The position numbers and the translations under genes are program-made. A model generated the notes under the pieces. It was not told the origin of the DNA. It did no database searches and worked only from the letters and a program-made list of their open reading frames with translations. This document shows, piece after piece, positions 25,066 through 33,408 of a DNA stretch of 64,000 nt; positions within the stretch are counted from its first letter, which is position 1; each line of letters begins with the position of its first letter. The stretch lies in contig NZ_FOIK01000003.1 in the NCBI RefSeq assembly GCF_900111565.1, forward strand, positions 248,001 to 312,000, written 5' to 3'. Source of the stretch: Paenibacillus sp. NFR01 (GTDB lineage Bacteria > Bacillota > Bacilli > Paenibacillales > Paenibacillaceae).

Positions 25066-26433
25066 GTGCAAAGCCTGGGGAGAGAAACCGAGCTGGCGAT
25101 TCAGAAGGACCAGCGTTATTTATGGCATAATATCACGCCGTACAACGAACAGAATCCACCGATGGTTGCGGCGGAGGCAAGCGGTTCATGGGTGACCGAC
25201 CTCGACGGCAAACGGTATTTGGACGGGATGTCCGGCCTGTGGTGCGTCAACGTCGGGTACGGGCGCAAGGAACTGGCGGAGGCGGCCTATCAGCAGCTCT
25301 TGAAGCTGCCGTATTTCCCGCTGACACAGAGCCATACACCGGCCATCGCGCTGGCGGAGAAGCTCAGCGAATGGCTGGGCGGCGACTATGTCGTGTTCTT
25401 CTCCAACAGCGGTTCGGAGGCGAACGAGGCGGCGTTCAAGATTGCCCGCCAGTACCAGCAGCAGATCGGCCAGCATTACCGTCACAAGTTTATCGCCCGC
25501 TACCGCGGTTATCACGGCAGCTCGCTCGGCGCGTTGTCGGCGACCGGCCAGGCGCAGCGCAAGTATAAATACGAGCCGCTTGCCGGCGGCTTTCTCCATG
25601 TGGCGCCGCCCGACAGCTACCGCCGTCCGGCCGGCATGACGGTGGAGGAATTTAACCTCCACTGCGCACAGGCCATCGAAGACACGATTGTCTGGGAAGG
25701 CGCGGAGACGGTCGCGGCGGTCATCATGGAACCCGTAATCACCGGCGGCGGCATCATCGTGCCGCATCAGCTGTACCTGGACCGCGTGCAGGAGATCTGC
25801 CGCAAGCATGGCGTGCTGCTGATCATCGACGAGGTCATCTGTGGGTTCGGGCGCTCCGGCCGCAAATTCGGCCATCATAATTTCGGCGTGAAGCCGGATA
25901 TCGTGACGATTGCGAAAGGCTTGACGAGCGCGTACCTTCCGCTGTCCGCTACGGCGGTGCGCAAGGAGATTTACGATGCATTCAAAGACAGCGGCGACGA
26001 CTACAGCCACCTGCGCCATGTCAACACCTTCGGCGGCAATCCGGCCGCCTGCGCGCTGGCGCTGCGCAATCTGGAGCTGCTGGAGCAGGAGCAGCTGGTG
26101 GAACGTGCGGATACGCTGGGCGCCAGATTGGCATCGGCTTTGGCGCCGCTGCTGGAGCAGCCGCTCGTCGGCGACATCCGCAGCTTCGGGTTGATGATCG
26201 GCATCGAGCTGGTTGCCGACAAGCTCACCAAGCAGCCGGCCGATCTGAGCGTGGTGAAGGGGATCATCGGGGAATGCAAAGCCCGCGGCCTGATTATCGG
26301 CAAAAACGGTGATACCGTCGCCGGCTTTAACAATGTGCTGACCCTGGCACCGCCGCTCTCTTCGACGGATGAGGATATCCAGTTCATCATCGATACCGTC
26401 ACAGCTGTGCTGAACGGGAGCTCGGCAGGGTGA
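25066..26433 (+). CDS. Class III aminotransferase, beta-alanine/omega-amino acid type
   Basis: The 455-residue PLP enzyme has the class III landmarks GMSGLWCVNVGYGRKEL, FFSNSGSEANEAAFKIAR, YRGYHGSSLGALSATG, IDEVICGFGRSGR and the lysine in IAKGLTSAYLPLSA. This subgroup includes beta-alanine:pyruvate transaminases. Here it should turn beta-alanine or beta-aminoisobutyrate into the semialdehyde used by the preceding dehydrogenase. I choose GTG 25066, 8 nt after AGAGGAG, over a TTG at 25048 that precedes that site. The 3' end overlaps the convergent regulator gene by 35 bp. Confidence 0.88.
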   Translation: MQSLGRETELAIQKDQRYLWHNITPYNEQNPPMVAAEASGSWVTDLDGKRYLDGMSGLWCVNVGYGRKELAEAAYQQLLKLPYFPLTQSHTPAIALAEKLSEWLGGDYVVFFSNSGSEANEAAFKIARQYQQQIGQHYRHKFIARYRGYHGSSLGALSATGQAQRKYKYEPLAGGFLHVAPPDSYRRPAGMTVEEFNLHCAQAIEDTIVWEGAETVAAVIMEPVITGGGIIVPHQLYLDRVQEICRKHGVLLIIDEVICGFGRSGRKFGHHNFGVKPDIVTIAKGLTSAYLPLSATAVRKEIYDAFKDSGDDYSHLRHVNTFGGNPAACALALRNLELLEQEQLVERADTLGARLASALAPLLEQPLVGDIRSFGLMIGIELVADKLTKQPADLSVVKGIIGECKARGLIIGKNGDTVAGFNNVLTLAPPLSSTDEDIQFIIDTVTAVLNGSSAG

Positions 26434-28087
26434 ATTTCTCCGGATACAGGAACTGGTAGGCCCGCAAGGCAACCTGTATGGAAATACGGTTCTCCGGCAG
26501 CATGAAATCTTCGCCGAGCAGTTCCGTGATTTTATCCAGACGGTAATACAGCGATTGTCTGACGATAAACAAGTTCCGCGCGGCAATCTGTTTGGAGCCG
26601 TCATGGTCCAGGAAAACGCGGAGCGTCAGCAGCAGCTCGCTGCCTTTGGCTTCGTCGTGATCGATTAACGGGCCAATGTAGCTGCGGATGAAATTCTCCA
26701 GCGTGCGCCCGTCGTTCAGGCTAAGCAGCAGCTGGAAGACGCCGAGTTCCTCATAGAATAGGATAGGCTTCTGGTAACAGGAATAGAGGGACAGGGCCTG
26801 GACTGCTTCCTGGTAGCCGGCGTAGGCATGCTTTAGCCCTTTATGGGATTTGCTGACGCCGATCACGAGCTGCAGATCCTTTAGCTTCTCGTCGGAGCGG
26901 ATATGCTGGAGTGCGTCGAGCGCTTGTTGCAACCGGAGCTTGCCGGGCAGCTTGGACTGGATGTCGAGCGCGATGACGGTCAGGCGGTTGTTCTTGAGCG
27001 TAATGAGCGGCCGCAGGGAATATTTCTCGAAGGTAGAACGAAGCAGGAGCGACAAGTGAAAGGCAATGGACTCCCATTCATGCTCGGAGCTGTTCCATTT
27101 CACTTCGCGCGGGTTTTCGATTTCGATCAGGCAGACGCGGTAAGGCAGCTCATTGACGGTGTTGAAGTCGGGTCCCACAAGCGCCTTCAGGCGGCTTTCG
27201 TCTTCAATGCGTCCGCTGATCAGCTCGTCGACCCAGAGATTCTCCGAAAAAAGCTTGCGTTCCTCCATATACCGGGTGCGCAGCAGCTCCTGGGCGATCG
27301 ACAGCGAGGCCGAATCGAGCAGCAGGCAGTCGAATTCTTGAGGTTTGTAATTACATACCATCAGGATGTACGCCCAGGTCTGGTCGAGCGCGCCGACCGG
27401 TTTCAGCGCTACGGTTCTGGTGCCGAACTCCCGGAAGATCGGGGCGGCATCGGGCTGGAGGCCCTCGGCGGATTCGGCGAATGTTTCGAAGAATTGCAGG
27501 AGCGGCGCCTGATCTTCGGGCGAAAGGGCCGGGAAGAAGAGCGGTTTGCCTTGCAGATGCACGTAGGCGATCTGCGTGCGCGTGCTTTTACACAGAAGCT
27601 GCAGTACTTTGAGTGTGCCTTGGGACGTGAGCGTCAGCCGGTGGAATTCGCGGGAGATGCTCTCCAGCTCCTGCAGCATCCGGTGGTGCCTGTTAATGAT
27701 CAGGGAGTGCAGGTCAAGCGTGATATCGACGAAACGGACGGTACGGGAAAAGACGATCAGCGGAAAATCGTGGCGGTCGGCAAGCTCAATCATTTCGGAA
27801 GGAATATTGCTGAAGTAGGTGCCCAGCTCGATGCAGAGGCAGGCGGCGTTTTTATCGATCAGATTCTGCATAAAGGACAGTGCGGAGGAAAGTGTCGTGC
27901 TGACTCCCATCCCCGTAGTCAAAATCATCTCTTCGCCGTGGATCAGGCTTTCAAAGCTGGCGCTCTCCAGCACATGCACCCAGCGGATGGCTCGGCCCAG
28001 ACCGTTTCCGCCGCCGATGATCTCGGCTTCAGCAAACAGCGGGCGCCGCAGGGCATCGCGAATCGTAAATACAAGCTCCCAATCCAT
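26399..28087 (-). CDS. PucR-family transcriptional regulator of the pyrimidine locus
   Basis: The 562-residue protein starts with a PucR N-terminal ligand domain (VFTIRDALRRPLFAEAEIIGG, then HVLESASFESLIHGEEMILTTG). It ends with a PucR C-terminal helix-turn-helix (LLLTLRVFLDHDGSKQIAARN, then VRQSLYYRLDKITELLGED). The family controls purine, pyrimidine and amino-acid catabolism by sensing pathway compounds. It sits between the two halves of the locus, divergent from preT and convergent with the transaminase. ATG 28087 is preferred over GTG 28099 because GGGGTGA lies 7-8 nt before it. It probably binds the TTAGACA palindrome in its own upstream region. Confidence 0.85.
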   Translation of the reverse strand: MDWELVFTIRDALRRPLFAEAEIIGGGNGLGRAIRWVHVLESASFESLIHGEEMILTTGMGVSTTLSSALSFMQNLIDKNAACLCIELGTYFSNIPSEMIELADRHDFPLIVFSRTVRFVDITLDLHSLIINRHHRMLQELESISREFHRLTLTSQGTLKVLQLLCKSTRTQIAYVHLQGKPLFFPALSPEDQAPLLQFFETFAESAEGLQPDAAPIFREFGTRTVALKPVGALDQTWAYILMVCNYKPQEFDCLLLDSASLSIAQELLRTRYMEERKLFSENLWVDELISGRIEDESRLKALVGPDFNTVNELPYRVCLIEIENPREVKWNSSEHEWESIAFHLSLLLRSTFEKYSLRPLITLKNNRLTVIALDIQSKLPGKLRLQQALDALQHIRSDEKLKDLQLVIGVSKSHKGLKHAYAGYQEAVQALSLYSCYQKPILFYEELGVFQLLLSLNDGRTLENFIRSYIGPLIDHDEAKGSELLLTLRVFLDHDGSKQIAARNLFIVRQSLYYRLDKITELLGEDFMLPENRISIQVALRAYQFLYPEKFTLPSSRSAQL

Positions 28088-28167
28088 ATGAAGCTTCACC
28101 CCGCTTGTCGTTGGTATGGCGTACTTTTCCCAGCACTGAGGCCCGGGTAAAAAATCCGCATTTGAAA

Positions 28168-28184
28168 TTAGACATATTGTCTAA
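28168..28184. promoter_or_regulatory. TTAGACA-TAT-TGTCTAA palindrome, probable PucR-type operator
   Basis: This 17-bp perfect inverted repeat lies between the divergent regulator and preT. TATAAT at 28218-28223, preceded by TTGAAA at 28197-28202 (15-bp gap, short), could be the preT promoter. The palindrome would then be centred near -54, a usual activator position. The same half-site TGTCTAATG recurs before the ABC operon. The known PucR box of B. subtilis differs, so the assignment is inferred from position. Confidence 0.65.
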
Positions 28185-28258
28185 TGTAACGAAAAATTGA
28201 AATGACTATATTGAGAATATAATGTTAGATTATATAACCCAAATGGAGAGGAAATGCC

Positions 28259-28321
28259 GTGAAGTTCCTGCTCGATGTCCATTTTACTACATTTCTCAGC
28301 GGAAGTAAGCAAAAAATATAA
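28259..28321 (+). CDS. Possible 20-residue upstream peptide before preT
   Basis: GTG at 28259 follows AGAGG by 7 nt and opens a 20-codon frame ending in TAA at 28319-28321. It lies after the likely preT promoter and 62 bp before the preT start. The peptide MKFLLDVHFTTFLSGSKQKI shows no family feature. It could be a leader peptide or chance. I include it because the ribosome site is good and it lies in the expected transcript. Confidence 0.25.
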   Translation: MKFLLDVHFTTFLSGSKQKI

Positions 28322-28383
28322 GGCAAATATCGTAATTGTGTAATATTATATAACATACACTTGGAGTGAAGGAGGAGTTACCG

Positions 28384-29775
28384 ATGGAACGCGTTTCTCC
28401 ATTGACCGTGTACACGCCGGATATGTTTATGCGCAACTTCGCCGAATTCGAGCCCGGTCTTACCCGCAAAGGCGCAATCGAGGAATCTAACCGCTGCCTC
28501 TATTGCTATGACGCCCCCTGCATTAAAGCCTGTCCCACCGGCATCAACATTCCCTCCTTTATCAAGCGGATTGCGACCGACAACTTAAAAGGTGCGGCCA
28601 TGGCCATTATGGATGCCAATCCCGTAGGCGCGAGCTGCTCGCGCGTCTGCCCGACCGAGGAGCTGTGCGAGGGCGCCTGCGTGCTGAACAGCGCCTCTGC
28701 GCCGATTGAAATCGGGCTGCTGCAGCGGTATGCCACCGATTGGGCCGCGGCGAGCGGACAGACCTTGTTTGAGGCCGGGCTTCCCAACGGAAAAAAAGTA
28801 GCGGTGATCGGCGGCGGCCCCGCCGGGCTCTCGGCGGCCCGCGAGCTGGCGCGCAAAGGGTTCGAGGTGACAGTCTATGAAGCCAAACCGCTGGCCGGCG
28901 GCTTGAACACCCACGGCATCGTATCGTTCCGGCTGCCGCAATCCATCTCCTTATGGGAAGTGGAGCAGGTGGAGAAGCTGGGGGTAGCGATTCATACCGG
29001 CGTCAAAGTCGGCGTGGATATTACGGTAGAGGAACTAAAAGCGGAATATGATGCAATCGTGCTTGCGGCAGGAATGGGCTATGTTCCGCCGCTGGGCATC
29101 GAAGGCGAGCGGCTGTCGGGCGTATATGATGCTATCGAGCTGGTGGAGACGACCAAAACCGGTATTCCAAACCTGGAGCTGATGGGACGGAATGTCGCCG
29201 TTATCGGGGCAGGAAATACTGCCATTGACGCAGCGACCTGCTCCATCCGGCTGGGGGCGGCAAACGTGAAGATGGTGTACCGCCGCACCCGCGGGGAGAT
29301 GACGGCTTACGATTTTGAATATGAATTCGCCAAGCAGGAAGGCGTGGAGTTCTCCTGGCTCACGATGCCCAGACGCATCGTCGGCGACGCGGAGGGCCAT
29401 GTAACCGCGCTGGAGTGCGTGCGGATGAAGCTGACCGGCGAGACCGGAAAGGACGGACGTCTCACCCCGATGCCGGTCGAAGGCTCGGAATTCCTGCTTC
29501 CGGTGGACGCCGTCGTGGTGGCTATCGGACAGAACCGGCGGACAGAGCTGATCGAGGCGCTGGGCATCGCGCATGACCGCGGCGTGGTAGCAATCGATGC
29601 GGCGACGGGGCGGACCTCGGATCCGCAAATTTTTGCCGCCGGCGATATTGTATTTGGTTCCGGCAGCGGCGAGGCCATGGTCGTATCGGCGGCCCAACAG
29701 GGCAAAAATGCGGCATATGCCATTGCGAAGCAGTTATTGGGCTGGCAGGACACGGTGGTCGGCTCCGCCGTCTGA
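28384..29775 (+). CDS. preT: NAD-dependent dihydropyrimidine dehydrogenase, PreT subunit
   Basis: The protein (463 residues) resembles the GltB-small-subunit-like flavoprotein PreT. Two cysteine clusters near the N-terminus (NRCLYCYDAPCIKACPTGI and GASCSRVCPTEELCEGAC) ligate Fe-S centres. GGGPAGLSAARELARKGFEV binds FAD, and VIGAGNTAIDAATCSIRLGA binds NAD(P)H. PreT passes electrons from NADH to PreA, which reduces uracil or thymine to the dihydro form. Start 28384 follows AAGGAGGAG by 7 nt; a GTG at 28366 falls just before it. preA begins 33 bp downstream. Confidence 0.93.
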   Translation: MERVSPLTVYTPDMFMRNFAEFEPGLTRKGAIEESNRCLYCYDAPCIKACPTGINIPSFIKRIATDNLKGAAMAIMDANPVGASCSRVCPTEELCEGACVLNSASAPIEIGLLQRYATDWAAASGQTLFEAGLPNGKKVAVIGGGPAGLSAARELARKGFEVTVYEAKPLAGGLNTHGIVSFRLPQSISLWEVEQVEKLGVAIHTGVKVGVDITVEELKAEYDAIVLAAGMGYVPPLGIEGERLSGVYDAIELVETTKTGIPNLELMGRNVAVIGAGNTAIDAATCSIRLGAANVKMVYRRTRGEMTAYDFEYEFAKQEGVEFSWLTMPRRIVGDAEGHVTALECVRMKLTGETGKDGRLTPMPVEGSEFLLPVDAVVVAIGQNRRTELIEALGIAHDRGVVAIDAATGRTSDPQIFAAGDIVFGSGSGEAMVVSAAQQGKNAAYAIAKQLLGWQDTVVGSAV

Positions 29776-29808
29776 AGACGGGGTTCATTATGAGGGGGAG
29801 GGAATCGC

Positions 29809-31098
29809 ATGGCAGATTTAAACATCAATCTAGCAGGAATCAAGTCACCCAATCCGTTCTGGCTGGCCTCCGCGCCGCCGACCAATACCGGCTATCAAGT
29901 CCAGCGGGCCTTTGAAGCCGGCTGGGGCGGAGCAGTCTGGAAAACGCTCGGCGAACCCATTATCAATACGTCGTCGCGGTTTGCGGCGGTTCATTTTAAC
30001 GGGCAGCGGGTGGCGGGCTTCAACAATATCGAGCTGATCACCGACCGGCCGCTGGAGGTCAACCTCAAGGAGATTTACGAGACGAAGAAAAGGTTCCCGA
30101 ACCATGCGGTAGTCGCCTCGCTGATGGTGGAGCCGAAACGCGAGAAATGGCATGAAATCGTCAAGCGCGTCGAGGCAATCGGCGTGGACGGCCTGGAGCT
30201 GAACTTCGGCTGTCCGCACGGCATGGCGGAGCGCGGCATGGGCGCCGCCTCAGGGCAGCAGCCCGATCTGGTCGAGTCCCAGACCTATTGGGTCAAAGAG
30301 GTGGCAACGACGCCGGTTATCGTCAAGCTGACGCCCAACATCACCGACATTACGGTGGTGGCGCGCCACGCGGTCAAGGGCGGGGCCGACGCCATCAGCC
30401 TGATCAATACGATCAACAGCCTGGCGGGCGTGGACATCCACAGCTGGAATACGATCCCGAATGTCGGCGGCAAAGGTGCCCATGGCGGATACTGCGGCCC
30501 CGCAGTAAAGCCGATTGCGCTCAGCATGGTGGCGGAGTGCGCCCGCGATCTGGCGGTGAACGTGCCGATCTCCGGCATCGGCGGTATCTCCACCTGGCAG
30601 GACGTTGTCGAGTTCATGCTGATGGGCGCAACAGGCATCCAGGTCTGCACGGCGGTCATGCACCACGGCTTCCGTATCGTCGAGGAGATGATCGATGGGT
30701 TAAACCATTACCTGGATGAGAAAGGACTGGCTTCCGTCGCCGATCTGATCGGCAAGTCCGTCCCGCGCTATTCCAACTGGGGCGATTTGGACCTGAACTA
30801 TAAAGTGGTGGCCCGGATCAACGAGGACAACTGCATCAACTGCAATAAATGCCACATCGCCTGCGAGGATGCCTCGCATCAATGCATCGATATGCTGACG
30901 GGCAAGGACGGCAAGGCGGTTCTAAAAGTGCGGGAGGAAGACTGCGTCGGCTGCAATCTTTGTTCGATCGTCTGCCCGGCGGAGGGCGCGATCGATATGG
31001 TCGCCCTGGATACGGGCGCTGTCCCGCTTACCTGGAATCAGCGGCAAAAGCTCGTGGGCGGTCTTAGCGGTACCTATTCCGAAGCGGAGGTGGTCTGA
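29809..31098 (+). CDS. preA: NAD-dependent dihydropyrimidine dehydrogenase, PreA subunit
   Basis: This 429-residue subunit has a dihydroorotate-dehydrogenase-like FMN barrel (NPFWLASAPPTNTGYQVQRA, ELNFGCPHGMAERGMG, INTINSLAGVDIHSW). A C-terminal ferredoxin part carries two 4Fe-4S clusters (CINCNKCHIACEDASHQC and CVGCNLCSIVCP). It reduces uracil and thymine at the FMN site using electrons from PreT. The catalytic cysteine is probably in NFGCPHG. AGGGGGAGGG precedes the ATG. The stop is one base from the dihydropyrimidinase ATG region, indicating a tight operon. Confidence 0.94.
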   Translation: MADLNINLAGIKSPNPFWLASAPPTNTGYQVQRAFEAGWGGAVWKTLGEPIINTSSRFAAVHFNGQRVAGFNNIELITDRPLEVNLKEIYETKKRFPNHAVVASLMVEPKREKWHEIVKRVEAIGVDGLELNFGCPHGMAERGMGAASGQQPDLVESQTYWVKEVATTPVIVKLTPNITDITVVARHAVKGGADAISLINTINSLAGVDIHSWNTIPNVGGKGAHGGYCGPAVKPIALSMVAECARDLAVNVPISGIGGISTWQDVVEFMLMGATGIQVCTAVMHHGFRIVEEMIDGLNHYLDEKGLASVADLIGKSVPRYSNWGDLDLNYKVVARINEDNCINCNKCHIACEDASHQCIDMLTGKDGKAVLKVREEDCVGCNLCSIVCPAEGAIDMVALDTGAVPLTWNQRQKLVGGLSGTYSEAEVV

Positions 31099-31099
31099 G

Positions 31100-32527
31100 A
31101 TGAAGAAAATCATCAAAAACGGCATAATCGTGACAGCCGCGGATACGTATGCAGGGGATGTCCTGATCGAAAATGGAGTGATCACAGCGCTTGGCCTGGG
31201 GCTGGAGGCGGCGGATGCGGAGGTGATCGACGCGGCCGGTTGTTATGTGTTCCCGGGCGGGATCGATCCCCACACCCACCTCGATATGCCGTTTGGCGGC
31301 ACGGTGACGGCCGATGATTTCGAGACCGGCACGAGGGCTGCCGCTTTCGGCGGCACGACGACAGTCATCGACTTTTGCCTGACGACCAAAGGCGAGCCGC
31401 TGCAGCGGGCCGTCGATACGTGGCACAACAAATCGAAGGACAAGGCGGTCATCGATTACAGCTTTCACCTGATGGTCTCGGAGCTGAACGACCGCGTGCT
31501 CGGCGAGCTGCCGCAGATTATCGAAGACGAGGGCATTACCTCTCTGAAGGTATTTATGGCCTATAAAAATACGTTCCAGGCCGACGACGGCACGCTGTAC
31601 AAAACGCTGCAGACCGCCAAAAAGGAAGGCGCGCTCGTCATGGTGCATGCCGAAAACGGCGACGTGATCGAATTCCTCGTCGAGCAGGCGCTGGCTGCCG
31701 GCAATACGGATCCGATCTATCATGCCCTGACCCGCCCGCCGGAGCTGGAGGGCGAAGCGACGGCGCGGGCGGCCTATTTGACCGAGCTGACCGATTCGCA
31801 GCTGTATGTGGTGCATGTCACCTGCGCGGAAGCGGCCTGGAAGATTGCCGAGGCCCGAAAGAAGGGGCTGCGCGTCTACGGCGAAACCTGCCCGCAGTAC
31901 CTGGTGCTGGATCAGTCCGCGCTGGAGAAGCCGGACTTCGAGGGCGCGAAATACGTCTGGTCGCCGCCGCTGCGCGAGGCATGGAATCAGGACGCGCTCT
32001 GGGATGCGCTCTGGAACGGCTCGCTCCAAACGATCGGCTCCGATCAGTGCTCTTTTAACTTCAAGGGTCAGAAGGAACTGGGCCGGGGCGATTTCTCGAA
32101 GATCCCGAACGGCGGGCCGACCATCGAAGACCGCTTCAGCCTGTTGTATTCCGAAGGCGTGACGAAAGGCCGCATTTCGCTGAATAAATTCGTCGATATT
32201 ATCGCCACGTCCAGCGCCAAGCTGTTCGGCCTGTTCCCGCAGAAGGGCACGATCGCCGTCGGCAGTGACGCCGACATCGTAATCTTTGATCCGAACGTGA
32301 AGCGGACGCTGTCCGCAGCGACGCATCACATGAACGTTGACTACAATGCATTCGAGGGCTTTGAAGTGAACGGCGAGCCGGTATCGGTGCTCAGCCGGGG
32401 CGAGTTCGTCATCCGCGACAAAACGTTCGTCGGCCAGGCGGGCAGCGGCCAATATTTACGCCGCAAACGGTTTGAGGCGGAAGTGCCGCTCCCTGCCCGG
32501 AAGGAAATTGGCGGAGGAGTGGTGTAA
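31100..32527 (+). CDS. hydA: Dihydropyrimidinase
   Basis: The protein (475 residues) is a binuclear-metal amidohydrolase. It has FPGGIDPHTHLDMPFGG (HxH), the carbamylated-lysine region SLKVFMAYKN, VMVHAENGDVI, YVVHVTC and TIGSDQCSFN. It opens dihydrouracil to N-carbamoyl-beta-alanine or dihydrothymine to N-carbamoyl-beta-aminoisobutyrate. The ATG at 31100 lies 1 bp after the preA stop, with CGGAGGTGG as ribosome site inside preA. The next gene starts directly at its TAA. It could be a hydantoinase, but the PreTA neighbours favour dihydropyrimidinase. Confidence 0.94.
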   Translation: MKKIIKNGIIVTAADTYAGDVLIENGVITALGLGLEAADAEVIDAAGCYVFPGGIDPHTHLDMPFGGTVTADDFETGTRAAAFGGTTTVIDFCLTTKGEPLQRAVDTWHNKSKDKAVIDYSFHLMVSELNDRVLGELPQIIEDEGITSLKVFMAYKNTFQADDGTLYKTLQTAKKEGALVMVHAENGDVIEFLVEQALAAGNTDPIYHALTRPPELEGEATARAAYLTELTDSQLYVVHVTCAEAAWKIAEARKKGLRVYGETCPQYLVLDQSALEKPDFEGAKYVWSPPLREAWNQDALWDALWNGSLQTIGSDQCSFNFKGQKELGRGDFSKIPNGGPTIEDRFSLLYSEGVTKGRISLNKFVDIIATSSAKLFGLFPQKGTIAVGSDADIVIFDPNVKRTLSAATHHMNVDYNAFEGFEVNGEPVSVLSRGEFVIRDKTFVGQAGSGQYLRRKRFEAEVPLPARKEIGGGVV

Positions 32528-32776
32528 ATGACCGCGTTCGACGATTTCGCAAAGGAGCGGGCCGGCATCGACGCTTTGCTGGACCAAGGGTTTACCGTTG
32601 CCGGCATGGCCGAGGATTTGGACGGGGCTGCCGTGACCTTCACCGGAGGAACAGGCGTGACGGTGGAACTGCGGCTGTTAACCGCCGATGCCCGTAAATA
32701 TGTGACGACCCGGATCCTTGCCGCATACCAGGAAGCGGCAAGGCCCCAGGCCAAAACAGCCGGATCAAGCGCTTAG
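32528..32776 (+). CDS. Small conserved-looking protein of unknown function, last gene of the pyrimidine operon
   Basis: The 82-residue protein starts directly after the hydA TAA, with GGAGGAGTGG as a good ribosome site. It is acidic and soluble, with no cysteine, signal or membrane segment. Beta-strand-like stretches (GAAVTFTGGTGVTVELRLL) lie between two helices, and the Ala-rich tail runs into the terminator stem. I do not recognise a family. Its coupling to hydA suggests a role in pyrimidine catabolism, for example a subunit or assembly factor. It cannot itself be the missing beta-ureidopropionase, being far too short. Confidence 0.7.
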   Translation: MTAFDDFAKERAGIDALLDQGFTVAGMAEDLDGAAVTFTGGTGVTVELRLLTADARKYVTTRILAAYQEAARPQAKTAGSSA

Positions 32777-32797
32777 CGCGGATCCGGCTGTTTTTTT
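32755..32797 (+). terminator. Terminator of the preT-preA-hydA operon
   Basis: AACAGCCGGATC (32755-32766) pairs with GATCCGGCTGTT around an AAGCGCTTAGCGCG loop that can itself pair, followed by a run of seven T. It overlaps the last seven codons of the small gene. An AAAA run on its left may also serve the convergent acetyltransferase gene. Confidence 0.92.
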
Positions 32798-32815
32798 CAT
32801 ATACATATGGGAAGG

Positions 32816-33337
32816 TTATCCCGCTCCAGCGATGGAGTTCTTTCTCCGCTCGTACTCCGGGCGCAAAATCGACATGACCTGCATGGACACGAACGTTTCT
32901 CCGAGCCGGATGCTGTCGCGCAAGGTGCCTTCCAGTATAAAGCCGGCCCCGGTGTAGACATGCTTGGCTCTGTCGTTGTTCTCCCGCACATCCAGCCACA
33001 GGCGATGCGTTTGCGTGTACGTGAAGATATAATCGGTCAGCAGGCCGAGCAGGAGGGTGCCGTACCCCCGTTCTTTGGCATGCACGACTATGCGCTTGAG
33101 GCAGACGCTTGAATTGGGGTCGCGCAAGCCGGTAACGATGACATAGCCTATGGAATGGCCGGCGGCATCCGTGAGCAGTAAGTGGAGGACATCCTCATCC
33201 GTGAGCGCGGCTGTATGCTCTTCCAGGCTCCATTGGCCGATGTAAGGCCGGTTTTCTTCATGCCGCTCGGCGGTGAGAACGAACTCCAGATCCTCCGGTG
33301 TGGTCCGTTGCAGCCGCAGCAGGTCGGTATGGATCAT
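32816..33337 (-). CDS. GNAT-family N-acetyltransferase
   Basis: The 173-residue protein has the GNAT layout of the RimJ/RimL-like group: LRLQRTTPEDLEFVLTAE at the start, the acetyl-CoA loop KERGYGTLLLGLLTDYIF, and the C-terminal NDRAKHVYTGAGFILEGTLRD. The acceptor is unknown. Start 33337 is supported by GAGGAGGG 6-7 nt upstream; the frame extends ten codons to another ATG without such a site. It is a single gene on the minus strand, converging on the pyrimidine operon. Confidence 0.9.
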   Translation of the reverse strand: MIHTDLLRLQRTTPEDLEFVLTAERHEENRPYIGQWSLEEHTAALTDEDVLHLLLTDAAGHSIGYVIVTGLRDPNSSVCLKRIVVHAKERGYGTLLLGLLTDYIFTYTQTHRLWLDVRENNDRAKHVYTGAGFILEGTLRDSIRLGETFVSMQVMSILRPEYERRKNSIAGAG

Positions 33338-33408
33338 CAAAGCACCCTCCTCAGGATTTTTGTTCATTATACAGGAGGGCGCTGCTGTGCGTCAGTAGGA
33401 ATTGGAGG

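Noticed and set aside
31064..32452. 462-codon minus-strand frame
   Set aside because: It is antisense to dihydropyrimidinase, whose metal-binding motifs are unmistakable.
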